Source of the DNA: Modestobacter marinus | Lineage (GTDB): Bacteria > Actinomycetota > Actinomycetes > Mycobacteriales > Geodermatophilaceae | Assembly (NCBI RefSeq): GCF_019799945.1 | Contig: NZ_JABGCH010000004.1 | Coordinates: forward strand, 62,001 to 126,000 | Direction of reading: 5' to 3' | Length of the DNA stretch: 64,000 bases | Shown here: piece by piece, positions 1 to 8,245 of the stretch | How positions within the stretch are numbered: position 1 is the stretch's first letter | Layout of the letters: each line of letters opens with the position of its first letter | Translations under genes and position numbers: made by a program | The notes under the pieces: generated by a model | Told to the model about the DNA's origin: nothing | The model's database searches: none | What the model saw: the letters and a program-made list of their open reading frames with translations, nothing else

Positions 1-2
1 GT

Positions 3-515
3 CCGCTCGGGCTGCGGTCCACCGGCTTCTCCGCCGTCGACCCGGCCCGGCTCACCGCGGCCTACCTGCCCGAGGACGGTCGCCTGCAGCTGCTGGACGC
101 GGCCGACGGCCGCGCGGCCCGGCCCCCGCGGTTCGAGGGGCTGGCCGCCGGGCTGGTGTCCACGGCGGAGGACGTGCTGACCTTCCTCGGCGCGCTGGCC
201 GACGGCGGCGCGCCGGTGCTGCGACCCGCCTCGGTCGCGGCGATGACCAGGGAGTCCCTCACGCCCGCGCAGCGCCGCAGCGCCGGCGACCTCCTGCCCC
301 CCGGGACGTCGTGGGGTCTGCAGGTCGGGGTGGACACCGGCGGCGGAGAGCCCTGGCAGGCGGCCGGCCGGTGGGGCTGGGACGGCGGCACCGGCACCAC
401 CGGCTGGGTCGACCCGCACCGCGACCTGGTGGCGGTGCTGCTGACCACCCGCGGCTACGGCGGTCCCGGCGACGGGACCGACTGGTTCTGGCAGGCGGTC
501 CACCGCTGCCTGTGA
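3..515 (+). CDS. Serine hydrolase, class C beta-lactamase-like (C-terminal part)
   Basis: The reading frame is already open at the window edge, so the start, and with it the SxxK nucleophile motif, lies outside. About 170 residues remain. They look like the C-terminal half of the beta-lactamase-related serine hydrolase/esterase family: a GLVSTAEDVLTFL stretch typical of the helical region, and a late GGTGTTGW segment where the family carries its third active-site motif (HTG/KTG-like). The substrate cannot be told; relatives act as esterases, D-aminopeptidases or PBP4-like enzymes. It converges on the next gene with only 3 bases between the two stops and no visible terminator. Family assignment is fairly safe, function open. 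Confidence 0.75.
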   Translation, partial: PLGLRSTGFSAVDPARLTAAYLPEDGRLQLLDAADGRAARPPRFEGLAAGLVSTAEDVLTFLGALADGGAPVLRPASVAAMTRESLTPAQRRSAGDLLPPGTSWGLQVGVDTGGGEPWQAAGRWGWDGGTGTTGWVDPHRDLVAVLLTTRGYGGPGDGTDWFWQAVHRCL

Positions 516-518
516 GGC

Positions 519-1433
519 TCAGCCCCGGCGCAGCCGGCCGAGCAGGCCACCGGCGGTGCTGAGCAGGCCGCCGGCGCCGCCGAGCGTGCGGGCCGCGAGC
601 TGCAGGATCGGTCCGCCCGGGATGCCCGGGGCGGCCTGGACGATCGGCGTCAGGGTCATCAGGCCGGGCAGGTCGTGGATCCGCAGCTGGCGCCGGGCGA
701 GCGCGACCACCGGGTTGGCCCGGCCGGACGCCGCGTCGAGCAGCAGGACGGCCGGGGCCTCCACCGCCGGGCCGACGGCGGCGCCGGGTGGGACGGCGTC
801 GACGGTCCACCCGCCGTCCGCCGCGGCGAAGCGCCAGCCGCCGTCCGGGGTGGCCAGCGTGGCGCCGCCGGCGATCCCGCTCGCCGCGGCCAGCGCGCCG
901 GTCACGTCGGCGAGTGCGGCCAGCCCCGCGCGGAGGACGTCCGGCGGTGGGGGAGCGGCTCCCACGGAGACCAGGTCCAGGCCGTGCACGGCCAGCTCGT
1001 AGGCCTGGCCGAGCACAACGCTGAGCATCGGCAGCCGGCCGACGGTGGAGACCGTCGGTGCGGTGTCGACCCAGGCCGGCTCGTCGGCCAGGTACCGCTC
1101 GGTGGCAGCCCGGGCCCGGCGCAGCGCGGCGAGGACCTCGTCCCGCGAGGCGTTCCGGTGGGCCGCGGTGACCCGGGCGTTCACCGGGTCGGGATCCGCC
1201 GGCGTGCCGGTGCCGCCGGCCCGGGCCACGGCGGTCAGGTCGGCCAGCGCCGCGTGGTCGGGCCAAGCGCCGAGGTGGACGCACACCTCGTGCGCGCGCC
1301 ACCCGGGCAGCCGGGTGGCGCGGGCCAGGTCGACCGCGGCCGCCTGCTCGAGGAACGCGTCCCAAGCGCCGAGGACCAGCCGGCCCACCTCGTCGCGCCC
1401 GGCGTCGGCCATGCCCTGGGAGGACGTCGTCAC
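519..1433 (-). CDS. Maleylpyruvate isomerase (MDMPI) N-terminal domain family protein
   Basis: About 304 residues. The first 150 resemble the mycothiol-dependent maleylpyruvate isomerase/DinB-like helical bundle (TRLPGWRAHEVCVHLG is the usual LPGW...VAHL-type motif whose histidine binds metal in the family). The C-terminal third is Ala/Gly rich and looks like the SCP2-like domain often attached. Many actinobacteria carry dozens of such paralogues of unknown substrate, so maleylpyruvate itself should not be assumed. The GTG at 1433 gives the longest frame; an ATG at 1412 is an alternative start. It lies 31 bases downstream of the anti-sigma gene on the same strand and could be co-transcribed with it. 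Confidence 0.7.
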   Translation of the reverse strand: MTTSSQGMADAGRDEVGRLVLGAWDAFLEQAAAVDLARATRLPGWRAHEVCVHLGAWPDHAALADLTAVARAGGTGTPADPDPVNARVTAAHRNASRDEVLAALRRARAATERYLADEPAWVDTAPTVSTVGRLPMLSVVLGQAYELAVHGLDLVSVGAAPPPPDVLRAGLAALADVTGALAAASGIAGGATLATPDGGWRFAAADGGWTVDAVPPGAAVGPAVEAPAVLLLDAASGRANPVVALARRQLRIHDLPGLMTLTPIVQAAPGIPGGPILQLAARTLGGAGGLLSTAGGLLGRLRRG

Positions 1434-1464
1434 CGGCCGCCCCTACCCGCGATCCGCGACCCGG

Positions 1465-2223
1465 TCACGGCTGGCCCTGCAGCAGCACCGTGCCGGCGCC
1501 GTCGAGCAGCCGGACCTCGGCGATCTGGTTCGGATCGAGGTCCGTCGCGCCGGTGACCCGGGCGTCGCGGCCGGGCAGCGTCAGCCACCGCGCGACGCTC
1601 TGCGGGTTGCCGTTCCCCGCCGGGTAGACGACCAGTTGGAGGACGCCGCCCGGCTCCTCGGGCGCGGCGGCCGGGCCGTCGTACCGGCAGACGATGGTGA
1701 TCCGGGTGCCCCAGGCGACGTCCTCCAACCGCAGGTCGCCGTCCACCGGCACGTCGGGAGCGCCCACGAGGGCGACCGGCACCCCGGCCGGCTCCGTCGA
1801 CGGCGCGGGAGCGGTCGGTGCCGCCTCGGTCGGTGCTGCCTCGGTCGGTGCCGGCCCGGTCGGCGCCGCAGCGCTCGGCGGCCGCAGCTGCTCGGTCACC
1901 ACCACGGTGCCCGCGACGAGCGCCGCCGCGGCGGCCACCCCGGCCGCCGCGACCCAGGCACGGCGGCGGACACGGTCCCGGCGCACGGCCCTGAGCAGCC
2001 CGGCGAGCAGGGTGTCCGGCGGGGGCTCCGGCGCGGTCGCCGGCCCCGGCGGACCGGGCAGCCGGGCCAGCAGCCCGGCGAGCGGCGCGAGCTCGGCGAC
2101 CGCCGCGGCACAGCGGATGCAGGTGCGCAGGTGGTCCTCGAACTCGATCCGGTCCTCGTCGCCGAGCGCGCCCAGCACGTAGGCGGCGTCCTCGCGCTCG
2201 AACGGATCCGGTCCGCCGGTCAC
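1465..2223 (-). CDS. Anti-sigma factor with zinc-finger (ZAS) domain
   Basis: About 252 residues. The N-terminus carries an HLRTCIRC motif, the HxxxCxxC signature of zinc-binding anti-sigma factors that hold ECF sigma factors inactive at the membrane. It is followed by an Ala/Val transmembrane segment near residue 100, a Pro/Thr/Ala linker with repeated APTEA units, and an extracytoplasmic domain of about 120 residues that should sense the signal. The GTG start overlaps the sigma factor stop by four bases (GTGA), which fixes the start and implies translational coupling and stoichiometric synthesis. The C-terminal domain is not a clear RskA sensor, so the stimulus is unknown. Confidence 0.85.
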   Translation of the reverse strand: MTGGPDPFEREDAAYVLGALGDEDRIEFEDHLRTCIRCAAAVAELAPLAGLLARLPGPPGPATAPEPPPDTLLAGLLRAVRRDRVRRRAWVAAAGVAAAAALVAGTVVVTEQLRPPSAAAPTGPAPTEAAPTEAAPTAPAPSTEPAGVPVALVGAPDVPVDGDLRLEDVAWGTRITIVCRYDGPAAAPEEPGGVLQLVVYPAGNGNPQSVARWLTLPGRDARVTGATDLDPNQIAEVRLLDGAGTVLLQGQP

Positions 2224-2729
2224 GCGGTCACCCCCATCTCGTGCAGCGCCACACGCAGCGCGCGCAGGGCGTAGTGGGCCCGGGACTTCACGGTGCCCTC
2301 CGGGATCCCGAGGACCGCGGCGGCGTCGGCCGTCGTCCTGCCCTGGAAGTAGCACTGCTCGATCACCGCCCGGTGCTGCGGGCTGAGCCGGGCCAGCGCG
2401 TCCCCGACGATCCAGCTGTCCAGCACGGCGTCGGTGCCGTCGTCCGCACTGGCCTCGATCCCGGCCTCCAGGGGGACGTCGCGGTCGGTCCGGTGCCGCC
2501 GCCACTCGTCTATCACCAGGTGGCGGGCGACGGTGAACAGCCAGGGCCGGACCGAGCCGTGCGGCTGGCCGAGCACCTCCGGCCGGCGCCAGGCGCGCAG
2601 CATCGTCTCCTGCACGACGTCCTGTGCCCGGGCCCGGTCACCGTCCACCAGCGGGACGACGAAGGACCACAGCGCGGCCGCGTGCTCGGCGTACAGCGCC
2701 CGCACCAGGTGTTCGTCCCGGCTCGTCAC
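2220..2729 (-). CDS. ECF-type RNA polymerase sigma factor
   Basis: 169 residues, normal length for an ECF sigma factor. Region 2 spans about residues 10-75 (DVVQETMLRAWRRP is the core-binding helix) and region 4 about 110-160, with the helix-turn-helix GIPEGTVKSRAHYALRALR. No extra C-terminal domain is present. Its partner anti-sigma gene follows with a GTGA overlap. A cupredoxin lipoprotein gene lies 60 bases upstream on the same strand and may be in the same transcript, which hints at control of an envelope or redox-metal stress response (inference). I did not find a convincing ECF promoter copy upstream that would prove autoregulation. Confidence 0.92.
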   Translation of the reverse strand: MTSRDEHLVRALYAEHAAALWSFVVPLVDGDRARAQDVVQETMLRAWRRPEVLGQPHGSVRPWLFTVARHLVIDEWRRHRTDRDVPLEAGIEASADDGTDAVLDSWIVGDALARLSPQHRAVIEQCYFQGRTTADAAAVLGIPEGTVKSRAHYALRALRVALHEMGVTA

Positions 2730-2789
2730 GCCCCCTCCTCGCCCCCGTGCACGAGGAGTCTGGTGCCTGCCGGGGTGCCGCCGCCATGC

Positions 2790-3293
2790 TCAGCTCACCG
2801 AGATCGTGGTCTCCATCCCCATGGCCCGGTGGTTGCCGATCGGGCACCAGACCTCGTACTCACCGCTCTGCAGGGTCACCGTCAACGTGGTGGTCTCGCC
2901 GCCCTGGACGGTCTCGGACTCGGTCGCCGCGAGGCCGGGCCCGGCGATCGCCAGCGAGTGCGGGGCGTTGCCGGTGTTCTCCACGGTGAAGGTGTAGGTG
3001 CCGGGCGTGAGCGTGCTGCTGGACAGGCTGATCGCGAAGTCGGACTCGGTCGCGGTGACCGGGGTCCCAGCGGTGTCGCCGGGCAACGGACCCGGTACGG
3101 CGTCCGCCGCCGGGCTGGACGGTGCGGAGTGCGACCCGGTCGCGTGCTCGGCGGCCGAGGACGCGGCCTCGGCGAGCGAGGAGGCGGCGTCGGACGCCGC
3201 GTCGGGGACGTCCTCGCCGCCGCAGCCGGAGAGGGCCAGGCCGAGGGCCAGTGCGGCGGCGAGCAGGCGGGATCGTCTCAGGGTTGCGACCAC
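2790..3293 (-). CDS. Cupredoxin-like (plastocyanin fold) lipoprotein
   Basis: 167 residues. A lipoprotein signal (LALSGC lipobox, Cys near residue 24) is followed by a low-complexity Ala/Ser/Glu linker of about 50 residues and a cupredoxin domain. The type-1 copper ligands are visible: His in APHSLAI, then Cys, His and Met in WCPIGNHRAMGM, the C-x4-H-x3-M arrangement close to the C-terminus. The protein should sit on the outer face of the membrane and carry electrons or copper. The GTG start is chosen for its GGAGG box four bases upstream. It precedes the ECF sigma/anti-sigma pair on the same strand. Its redox partner is unknown. Confidence 0.85.
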   Translation of the reverse strand: MVATLRRSRLLAAALALGLALSGCGGEDVPDAASDAASSLAEAASSAAEHATGSHSAPSSPAADAVPGPLPGDTAGTPVTATESDFAISLSSSTLTPGTYTFTVENTGNAPHSLAIAGPGLAATESETVQGGETTTLTVTLQSGEYEVWCPIGNHRAMGMETTISVS

Positions 3294-3380
3294 GGTGCCT
3301 CCAGGGGGAAAGGGTGCGTACCTGGCCGTACGGAGCGCAGGCCCGCCGGGTTCACCTCGTCGGCGCGTTTCGCCCGGACA

Positions 3381-3420
3381 CGCCGATGGCCCCCTCCGGG
3401 CGGGGAGGAGGCCATCGGCG
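3381..3420 (-). terminator. Rho-independent-like terminator after the FMN reductase gene
   Basis: An 11-bp perfect inverted repeat (CGCCGATGGCC / GGCCATCGGCG) closes an 18-base loop seven bases past the FMN reductase stop. No U-tract follows, as is common in very high-GC actinobacteria. It separates the monooxygenase operon from the cupredoxin-sigma genes. Confidence 0.7.
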
Positions 3421-3427
3421 GGGCGGC

Positions 3428-4048
3428 TCAGCTGCCGCGGAGCAGCTCCTCGAAGGAGGTCGTCGGGTCGGCGAACGGGTCGACCGGCCCGGTGGCCACC
3501 GGCCGGGCGGCGACGAGGTCGGCGAGCTCGCCGGCGGCACGCTCGATCCGGCCGGCCAGCGCCGCGTCGGTGCCGCCGCCGGCCCAGTCCTCGCTGGCGG
3601 CGAAGACGCCGGTCGGCGTCGGCACCGCCCGCAGGTAGGCGAACAGCGGCCGCATCGCGTACTCCACGGCCAGCGAGTGCCGCGCCGTCCCGGCGGTGGC
3701 GCCGAGCAGGACCGGCCTGCCGACCAGCGCGTCCTTGTCCAGGACGTCGAAGAACGTCTTGAACAGCCCGCTGTAGGACGCCGAGAACACCGGGGTGACC
3801 GCGATCACCGCGTCCGCGCCGGTCACGGTGTCGATGGAAGCCCGCAGCGACTCGTTGGCGAAGCCGGTGGTCAGGTGGTCGGCCAGGTCGCGGGCGTGCC
3901 CGCGCAGCTCGACGACCTCCACGGTGGCGTCCTCGCCGCGGGCGCGCAGCGCCGCGACCGTGGCCTCGGCGAGCCGGTCGGCCAGCAACCGGGTGGAGCT
4001 GGGGGTGCTCAGCCCGGCGCTGACGACGGCAAGGGTGCGGGTGGTCAT
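3428..4048 (-). CDS. NAD(P)H:FMN reductase, CE1759-like partner of the luciferase-like monooxygenase
   Basis: 206 residues with a flavodoxin-like fold: an N-terminal VVSAGLSTPSSTRLLAD phosphate-binding loop and VTPVFSASYSGLFKTFFD, the usual P-V-Y/F-S-G-K-FFD flavin contact. It matches the small flavin reductases paired with the CE1758-type luciferase-like monooxygenases and should supply reduced FMN to the enzyme encoded just upstream. The ATG start overlaps the upstream stop (ATGA, 4045-4048), so the two proteins are translationally coupled. A hairpin terminator follows. The physiological substrate of the pair is unknown. Confidence 0.88.
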   Translation of the reverse strand: MTTRTLAVVSAGLSTPSSTRLLADRLAEATVAALRARGEDATVEVVELRGHARDLADHLTTGFANESLRASIDTVTGADAVIAVTPVFSASYSGLFKTFFDVLDKDALVGRPVLLGATAGTARHSLAVEYAMRPLFAYLRAVPTPTGVFAASEDWAGGGTDAALAGRIERAAGELADLVAARPVATGPVDPFADPTTSFEELLRGS

Positions 4049-5190
4049 GCCTGGACCTCCTCGACGGTGCGCCCGGTGACGTCGTCGGCCGCGGCGTGGA
4101 CGGTGCTGTCCGTCGTGCCGCCGGCCGCTGCGACGAGCGACGCGTGGGTGGGCGCGTCGGGCACGTGCGCGGGCTTGCGCGCGGCGAATTCCCGCCGCAG
4201 CACCGGCACGACCTCCTCGCCGAGGACGTCCAGCTGCTCCAGCACCGTCTTCAGCGGCAGGCCGGCGTGGTCGATGAGGAACAGCTGCCGCTGGTAGTCC
4301 CCGACGTAGTCGCGGAAGCCGAGCGTCCGCTCGATCACCTGCTGCGGGGACCCGACGGTCAGCGGGGTCTCCCGGCTGAAGTCCTCCAGCGACGGGCCGT
4401 GCCCGTAGACGGGGGCGTTGTCGAAGTAGGGCCGGAACTCCCGCACCGCGTCCTGCGAGTTTTTGCGCATGAACACCTGCCCGCCCAGACCGACGATCGC
4501 CTGGTCGGCGGCGCCGTGGCCGTAGTGCTCGAACCGGCGGCGGTAGAACTCGACCATCCGCTGGGTGTGCTCCTTGGGCCAGAAGATGTGGTTGTGGAAG
4601 AAGCCGTCGCCGTAGTAGGCGGCCTGCTCGGCGATCTGCGGGGACCGGATCGAGCCGTGCCAGACGAACGGCGGGACGCCGTCCAGCGGCCGCGGCGTGG
4701 AGGTGAAGCCCTGCAGCGGCGTGCGGAACTGGCCCTCCCAGTTGACGACGTCCTCGCGCCACAGCCGGCGCAGCAGCTGGTAGTTCTCCACCGCCAGCGG
4801 GATGCCGTCCCGGATGTCCTTGCCGAACCACGGGTAGACCGGACCGGTGTTGCCCCGTCCCATCATCAGGTCCACCCGGCCGCCAGCCAGGTGCTGCAGC
4901 ATCGCGTAGTCCTCGGCGATCTTCACCGGGTCGTTGGTGGTGATCAGCGTCGTGGCCGTCGACAGCTGCAGCGTGCTGGTCTGCGCGGCGACGTAGGCGA
5001 GCGTGGTGGTGGGGGAGGAGGAGAAGAACGGCGGGTTGTGGTGCTCGCCGAGGGCGAAGACGTCCAGACCGACCTCCTCGGCCTTCTTCGCGATGGTGAG
5101 GACCGCCTTGATCCGCTCGCCCTCGCTGGGCGTGCGGCCGGTCGTCGGGTCGGTCGTGATGTCACTGACCGTGAAGACCCCGAACTGCAT
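4045..5190 (-). CDS. LLM class flavin-dependent oxidoreductase, CE1758-like
   Basis: 381 residues, a full-length TIM-barrel bacterial luciferase-like monooxygenase using FMNH2 and O2. Typical segments are LGEHHNPPFF near residue 48, an LSTATTLITTNDPVKIAEDYAML stretch (shown here only as its family landmark around residues 75-100), GRVDLMMGRG and GSPQQVIERTL near the C-terminus. It sits directly upstream of its FMN reductase with a 4-base overlap, the two-component arrangement known for this family, whose natural substrates are largely uncharacterised. The residues after about 345 are a poorly conserved tail. A short inverted repeat lies just upstream of the gene. Confidence 0.9.
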   Translation of the reverse strand: MQFGVFTVSDITTDPTTGRTPSEGERIKAVLTIAKKAEEVGLDVFALGEHHNPPFFSSSPTTTLAYVAAQTSTLQLSTATTLITTNDPVKIAEDYAMLQHLAGGRVDLMMGRGNTGPVYPWFGKDIRDGIPLAVENYQLLRRLWREDVVNWEGQFRTPLQGFTSTPRPLDGVPPFVWHGSIRSPQIAEQAAYYGDGFFHNHIFWPKEHTQRMVEFYRRRFEHYGHGAADQAIVGLGGQVFMRKNSQDAVREFRPYFDNAPVYGHGPSLEDFSRETPLTVGSPQQVIERTLGFRDYVGDYQRQLFLIDHAGLPLKTVLEQLDVLGEEVVPVLRREFAARKPAHVPDAPTHASLVAAAGGTTDSTVHAAADDVTGRTVEEVQA

Positions 5191-5200
5191 CTCGTCCTCC

Positions 5201-5220
5201 AGTTGGTTGAGAGTGCAACT
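5201..5220. promoter_or_regulatory. Candidate operator upstream of the luciferase-like monooxygenase operon
   Basis: AGTTG-N10-CAACT flanks a second nested repeat GTTG-N6-CAAC, all 11-30 bases upstream of the monooxygenase start. The site is AT-richer than its surroundings and sits where a repressor would block the promoter or leader. The regulator is not in the immediate neighbourhood. Confidence 0.4.
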
Positions 5221-5360
5221 ACTGTCTCATGGAACCGCTGCCCGGCCCAGGGCATTCCCGCCGAACAGGGGACTCATCCGAGTCGCGTACCAGCAGCCTT
5301 GCCCCCACGCGCCGGGTCGGACCACCATGGGAGGAGGCACTGCCGTTCAAAGGAGGAGCA

Positions 5361-5711
5361 ATGACCGCTCCTGGCCCTGGAGGACCAGCCCGTCCGACGA
5401 CCGAGGGGAACGCCGGGCCGGCGTCGTTCTCCGAAGCAGAGAAGCTCATGGCCGAGTGGGAGGCGCGGCACGACGTCGCCGCCCGCGGCCGCCGGCCCAG
5501 TGCGGTGACTGTGGGGGAGTACCTCATGCACACCCGGTGCGAGGACGCCCGTAAGCACAAGGACGCCGAGCACGTTCCACACCGGCAGCCGCGCCGTCCC
5601 GCGCCGCCGGACCCCCGCCCGCACGTCTCCGACCTGCTGGCCTGGATCGTCACCCCGTCGACGACGCGGCGCGACGAGCCGGCCGAGCGGCGCGGCAGGC
5701 ACGAGGCCTGA
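5361..5711 (+). CDS. Small hydrophilic protein of unknown function
   Basis: 116 residues, not recognised. I chose the ATG at 5361 because a strong AAGGAGGAG box ends four bases before it; a longer frame from 5229 has no such signal. The product is Pro/Arg/His rich, with one ordered-looking stretch (FSEAEKLMAEWEARHDVAARG) reduced here to its helix around residues 28-48, followed by a VTVGEYLMHTRCED segment. There is no signal peptide or membrane segment. It is divergent from the monooxygenase operon and ends at a strong shared terminator. It could be a nucleic-acid-binding or regulatory protein, but nothing proves this. Confidence 0.6.
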   Translation: MTAPGPGGPARPTTEGNAGPASFSEAEKLMAEWEARHDVAARGRRPSAVTVGEYLMHTRCEDARKHKDAEHVPHRQPRRPAPPDPRPHVSDLLAWIVTPSTTRRDEPAERRGRHEA

Positions 5712-5716
5712 GCGAC

Positions 5717-5745
5717 GGGTGGCCCCCCTCGCCGGGGGGCCACCC
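5717..5745. terminator. Bidirectional terminator hairpin
   Basis: A perfect 12-bp stem (GGGTGGCCCCCC / GGGGGGCCACCC) with a 5-base TCGCC loop lies between two convergent genes, 5 bases after the stop at 5711 and 2 bases before the stop at 5748. It can serve both. Confidence 0.85.
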
Positions 5746-5747
5746 CG

Positions 5748-6881
5748 CTAGCTGAGCGGGTCGACCGTCTCGTGGTCGCCGACCGTGGCGGCCAGTCGGG
5801 CCAGCGCCCAGTCGCCGTCACCGAGCAGGTGGTCGATCGCGGTGAGCCGGCTGGTGTAGTGGCCGATCTTGTACTCGGCGGTCATGCCGATCCCGCCGTG
5901 CAGCTGGATCGCCTCCTTGCCCAGGTGCCGGCTCGCGCGGCTGACCTGCAGCCGGGCGCGGTCCGCGGCGGTGACCACGTCGCCGTCGGCGTCGACCGCG
6001 AGCGTCGCCCACAGCACCGTGCTGCGCGCCAGCTCGAGCGACACGTACATGTCCGCGGCCCGGAAGGTCAGGGCCTGGAACTTGTTGAGCGTCACCCCGA
6101 ACTGCTTGCGGGTCCTGAGGTACTCCGCCGTCGTGGTCAGCGCCGTCTCCATCGCGCCCAGCGCCTCGTGGGCGTAGGCCACCCGGGCGCGGGCCTGCGC
6201 CTTCTCGATCGCCGCCGCCCGGTCCGCGTCCCCCTCGCCCAGGAGCTCCGCCGGCGTGCCGTCGAACTCGACCTTCGCCGCGCGGGTGCCGTCGTGCGTG
6301 CGGTAGCCGGTGCGGGTCAGCCCGGCGGCGTCCCCCTGCACCAGGAAGAGCCGGGTGGCCCCCTCGACGGCGGCGCTGACCACGAGCAGGTCGGCACGCG
6401 CACCGTGCGGCACCGGCTCCTTGACCCCGGTCAGCGTCCACCCGCCGCCGTCCGCCGTCGCGGTGACCGACCGGGCCGTCGGCTCCCAGCGCGACCCCGG
6501 CTCGGGATGCGCGAAGGCCGGGACGAGGGTGCCCTCGGCGAGGGCGCTGAGCACCTCGCTGCGCTGGGCGGCGGTGCCGACGTCGGACACCAGCCCGCCG
6601 GCCAGGACGACGGCCGCCACGAACGGCTCGGGCGCCAGCACCCGCCCGACCTCCTCGGCGACGATCGACACCTCGACCGGCCCCGCGCCCATGCCCCCGT
6701 CGGCCTCGGCGAAGGGCAGTCCCAGGACGCCCATCTCGGCCAGCCGGCCCCAGGTGCCCTCGTCGAAGCCGGGGTCCTTGGCGGTGACCGCGCGACGCTG
6801 GTCGCCGCCGTAGGCCCGGGTGAGCAGACCGTGCACGGCCTCCCGGAGGGCGACCTGCTCGCTGTCGTAGCTGAACTCCAC
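5748..6881 (-). CDS. Acyl-CoA dehydrogenase, small-subunit-like partner
   Basis: 377 residues with N-terminal helical, middle beta and C-terminal four-helix domains of the acyl-CoA dehydrogenase family. The C-terminal IQLHGGIGMTAEYKIGHY segment is the FAD/substrate region. It introduces or handles an alpha-beta double bond with FAD and passes electrons to ETF. The gene begins 7 bases after the stop of another acyl-CoA dehydrogenase. Such side-by-side pairs in actinobacteria often form alpha2beta2 enzymes for steroid or branched side chains (family knowledge); whether this pair does is inference. GTG start. A shared terminator follows. Confidence 0.9.
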   Translation of the reverse strand: MEFSYDSEQVALREAVHGLLTRAYGGDQRRAVTAKDPGFDEGTWGRLAEMGVLGLPFAEADGGMGAGPVEVSIVAEEVGRVLAPEPFVAAVVLAGGLVSDVGTAAQRSEVLSALAEGTLVPAFAHPEPGSRWEPTARSVTATADGGGWTLTGVKEPVPHGARADLLVVSAAVEGATRLFLVQGDAAGLTRTGYRTHDGTRAAKVEFDGTPAELLGEGDADRAAAIEKAQARARVAYAHEALGAMETALTTTAEYLRTRKQFGVTLNKFQALTFRAADMYVSLELARSTVLWATLAVDADGDVVTAADRARLQVSRASRHLGKEAIQLHGGIGMTAEYKIGHYTSRLTAIDHLLGDGDWALARLAATVGDHETVDPLS

Positions 6882-6888
6882 GGTTACC

Positions 6889-8064
6889 TCACAACCCCAG
6901 GATCGAGCCGGCGATGATCTGCCGCTGCACCTCGTTCGAGCCGCCGTAGATGGAGGCCTTGCGGAAGTTCAGGTAGGCCGGTGTGGCGAGCCGCGCCCAC
7001 TCGGGAACGGTCGAGTCGCCGTCGGCGAACGAGGCGACCGCGGCCGGCCCGGCGATGTCCACGACCAGCTCGGTGACCGCCTGCTGCAGCTCGGTGCCGC
7101 GCAGCTTGAGCACCGACGACGCGGGGTGCGGTCGGCCGTCGGCGGAGTTGGCGACCACCCGGATCGCCGTCAGCTCCAGCGCCAGCACCTCGTTCTCCAG
7201 CTCCGCGATGCGCGCGGCCATCAGCGGGTCCTGGGCCAGCGGACGGCCGCCGACCTGGAGCTCGCGGGCGTGCTCCTTGGCCTGGGCGAGCAGCCGCTTG
7301 GTCGAGGCGACCGGTGCGACGCCGACCCGCTCGTTGCCGAGCAGGAACTTCGCGTAGTCCCAGCCGCGGTTCTCCTCGCCGACCAGGTTCTCCGCCGGGA
7401 CCCGGACGTCCTCGAAGAACACCTCGTTGACCTCGTGCCCGCCGTCGATCAGCTCGATCGGGCGCAGCGTGACGCCGGGGGAGTCCATCGGGAACAGCAG
7501 GAAGGAGATGCCGCGCTGCCGCTTGGGCGCGGCGGGGTCGGTGCGCACGAGGCAGAAGATCCAGTCGGCGTGCTGGCCCAGCGTCGTCCACGTCTTCTGG
7601 CCGTTGACCACCCAGTCGTCGCCGTCCCGGACGGCGGTGGTGCGCAGCGACGCCAGGTCCGAGCCCGCGTCGGGCTCGGAGAAGCCCTGGCACCACCAGA
7701 TGTCCAGGTTCGCCGTGGGCGGGAGGAAGCGCTCCTTCTGCTCCTGCGACCCGAAGGTGGCGATCACCGGGCCCACCATCGTGGCGTTGAACGCCAGCGG
7801 CGGCGGCACGCAGGCGGCCATCATCTCCTCGTGCCAGATGTGGCGCTGCAGCGGCGTCCATCCCCGGCCACCCCACTCGACCGGCCAGTGCGGCACGGCG
7901 AGCCCCGCGGCGTTCAGGATCCGCTGGGTCTCGACGAACTGCTCCTTGGTCAGCTCGCGGCGGGCCGCGACCGCGTCCCGGATCGACTGCGGCACCGCAG
8001 TGGTGAAGAAGGTGCGCATCTCGTCCCGGAAGGCGTGGTCCTCCGGCGACAGGTGCAAGCGCAT
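6889..8064 (-). CDS. Acyl-CoA dehydrogenase (first gene of a pair)
   Basis: 391 residues. Family landmarks are WCQGFSEPDAGSDLASL near residue 125 (FAD and substrate contacts), VNGQKTWTTLGQHADW near 155, and IYGGSNEVQRQII near the C-terminus. It resembles the FadE-type enzymes that occur as heteromeric pairs in cholesterol and cyclic acyl-CoA catabolism, and it is followed 7 bases later by a second, diverged acyl-CoA dehydrogenase. No other beta-oxidation, ligase or regulator gene is adjacent, so the substrate cannot be read from context. The start at 8064 is the only good one in frame with the N-terminal MRLHLSPED sequence. Confidence 0.93.
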   Translation of the reverse strand: MRLHLSPEDHAFRDEMRTFFTTAVPQSIRDAVAARRELTKEQFVETQRILNAAGLAVPHWPVEWGGRGWTPLQRHIWHEEMMAACVPPPLAFNATMVGPVIATFGSQEQKERFLPPTANLDIWWCQGFSEPDAGSDLASLRTTAVRDGDDWVVNGQKTWTTLGQHADWIFCLVRTDPAAPKRQRGISFLLFPMDSPGVTLRPIELIDGGHEVNEVFFEDVRVPAENLVGEENRGWDYAKFLLGNERVGVAPVASTKRLLAQAKEHARELQVGGRPLAQDPLMAARIAELENEVLALELTAIRVVANSADGRPHPASSVLKLRGTELQQAVTELVVDIAGPAAVASFADGDSTVPEWARLATPAYLNFRKASIYGGSNEVQRQIIAGSILGL

Positions 8065-8078
8065 GGGACCTCATTCCC

Positions 8079-8096
8079 GACGGCAGCTCCGCCGTC
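8079..8096. promoter_or_regulatory. Inverted repeat in the leader of the acyl-CoA dehydrogenase pair
   Basis: GACGGC-N6-GCCGTC lies 15-32 bases upstream of the start at 8064. It could be a small operator or a leader hairpin. In DNA this GC-rich a 6-bp repeat may occur by chance. Confidence 0.25.
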
Positions 8097-8245
8097 TCCG
8101 ACGTGGTGGTGTCGAACATCCCACACGAGCTACTGCCGGGTAACTCCAGGGGGCGGATCGCTGCGCAGCGTGTCCGGCGGGCGGTCACCCCGCCCTGAAC
8201 GGGGGCAGGCGGTGCTGGGCCGGTTGCCCGCGGGACCACGTGCGA

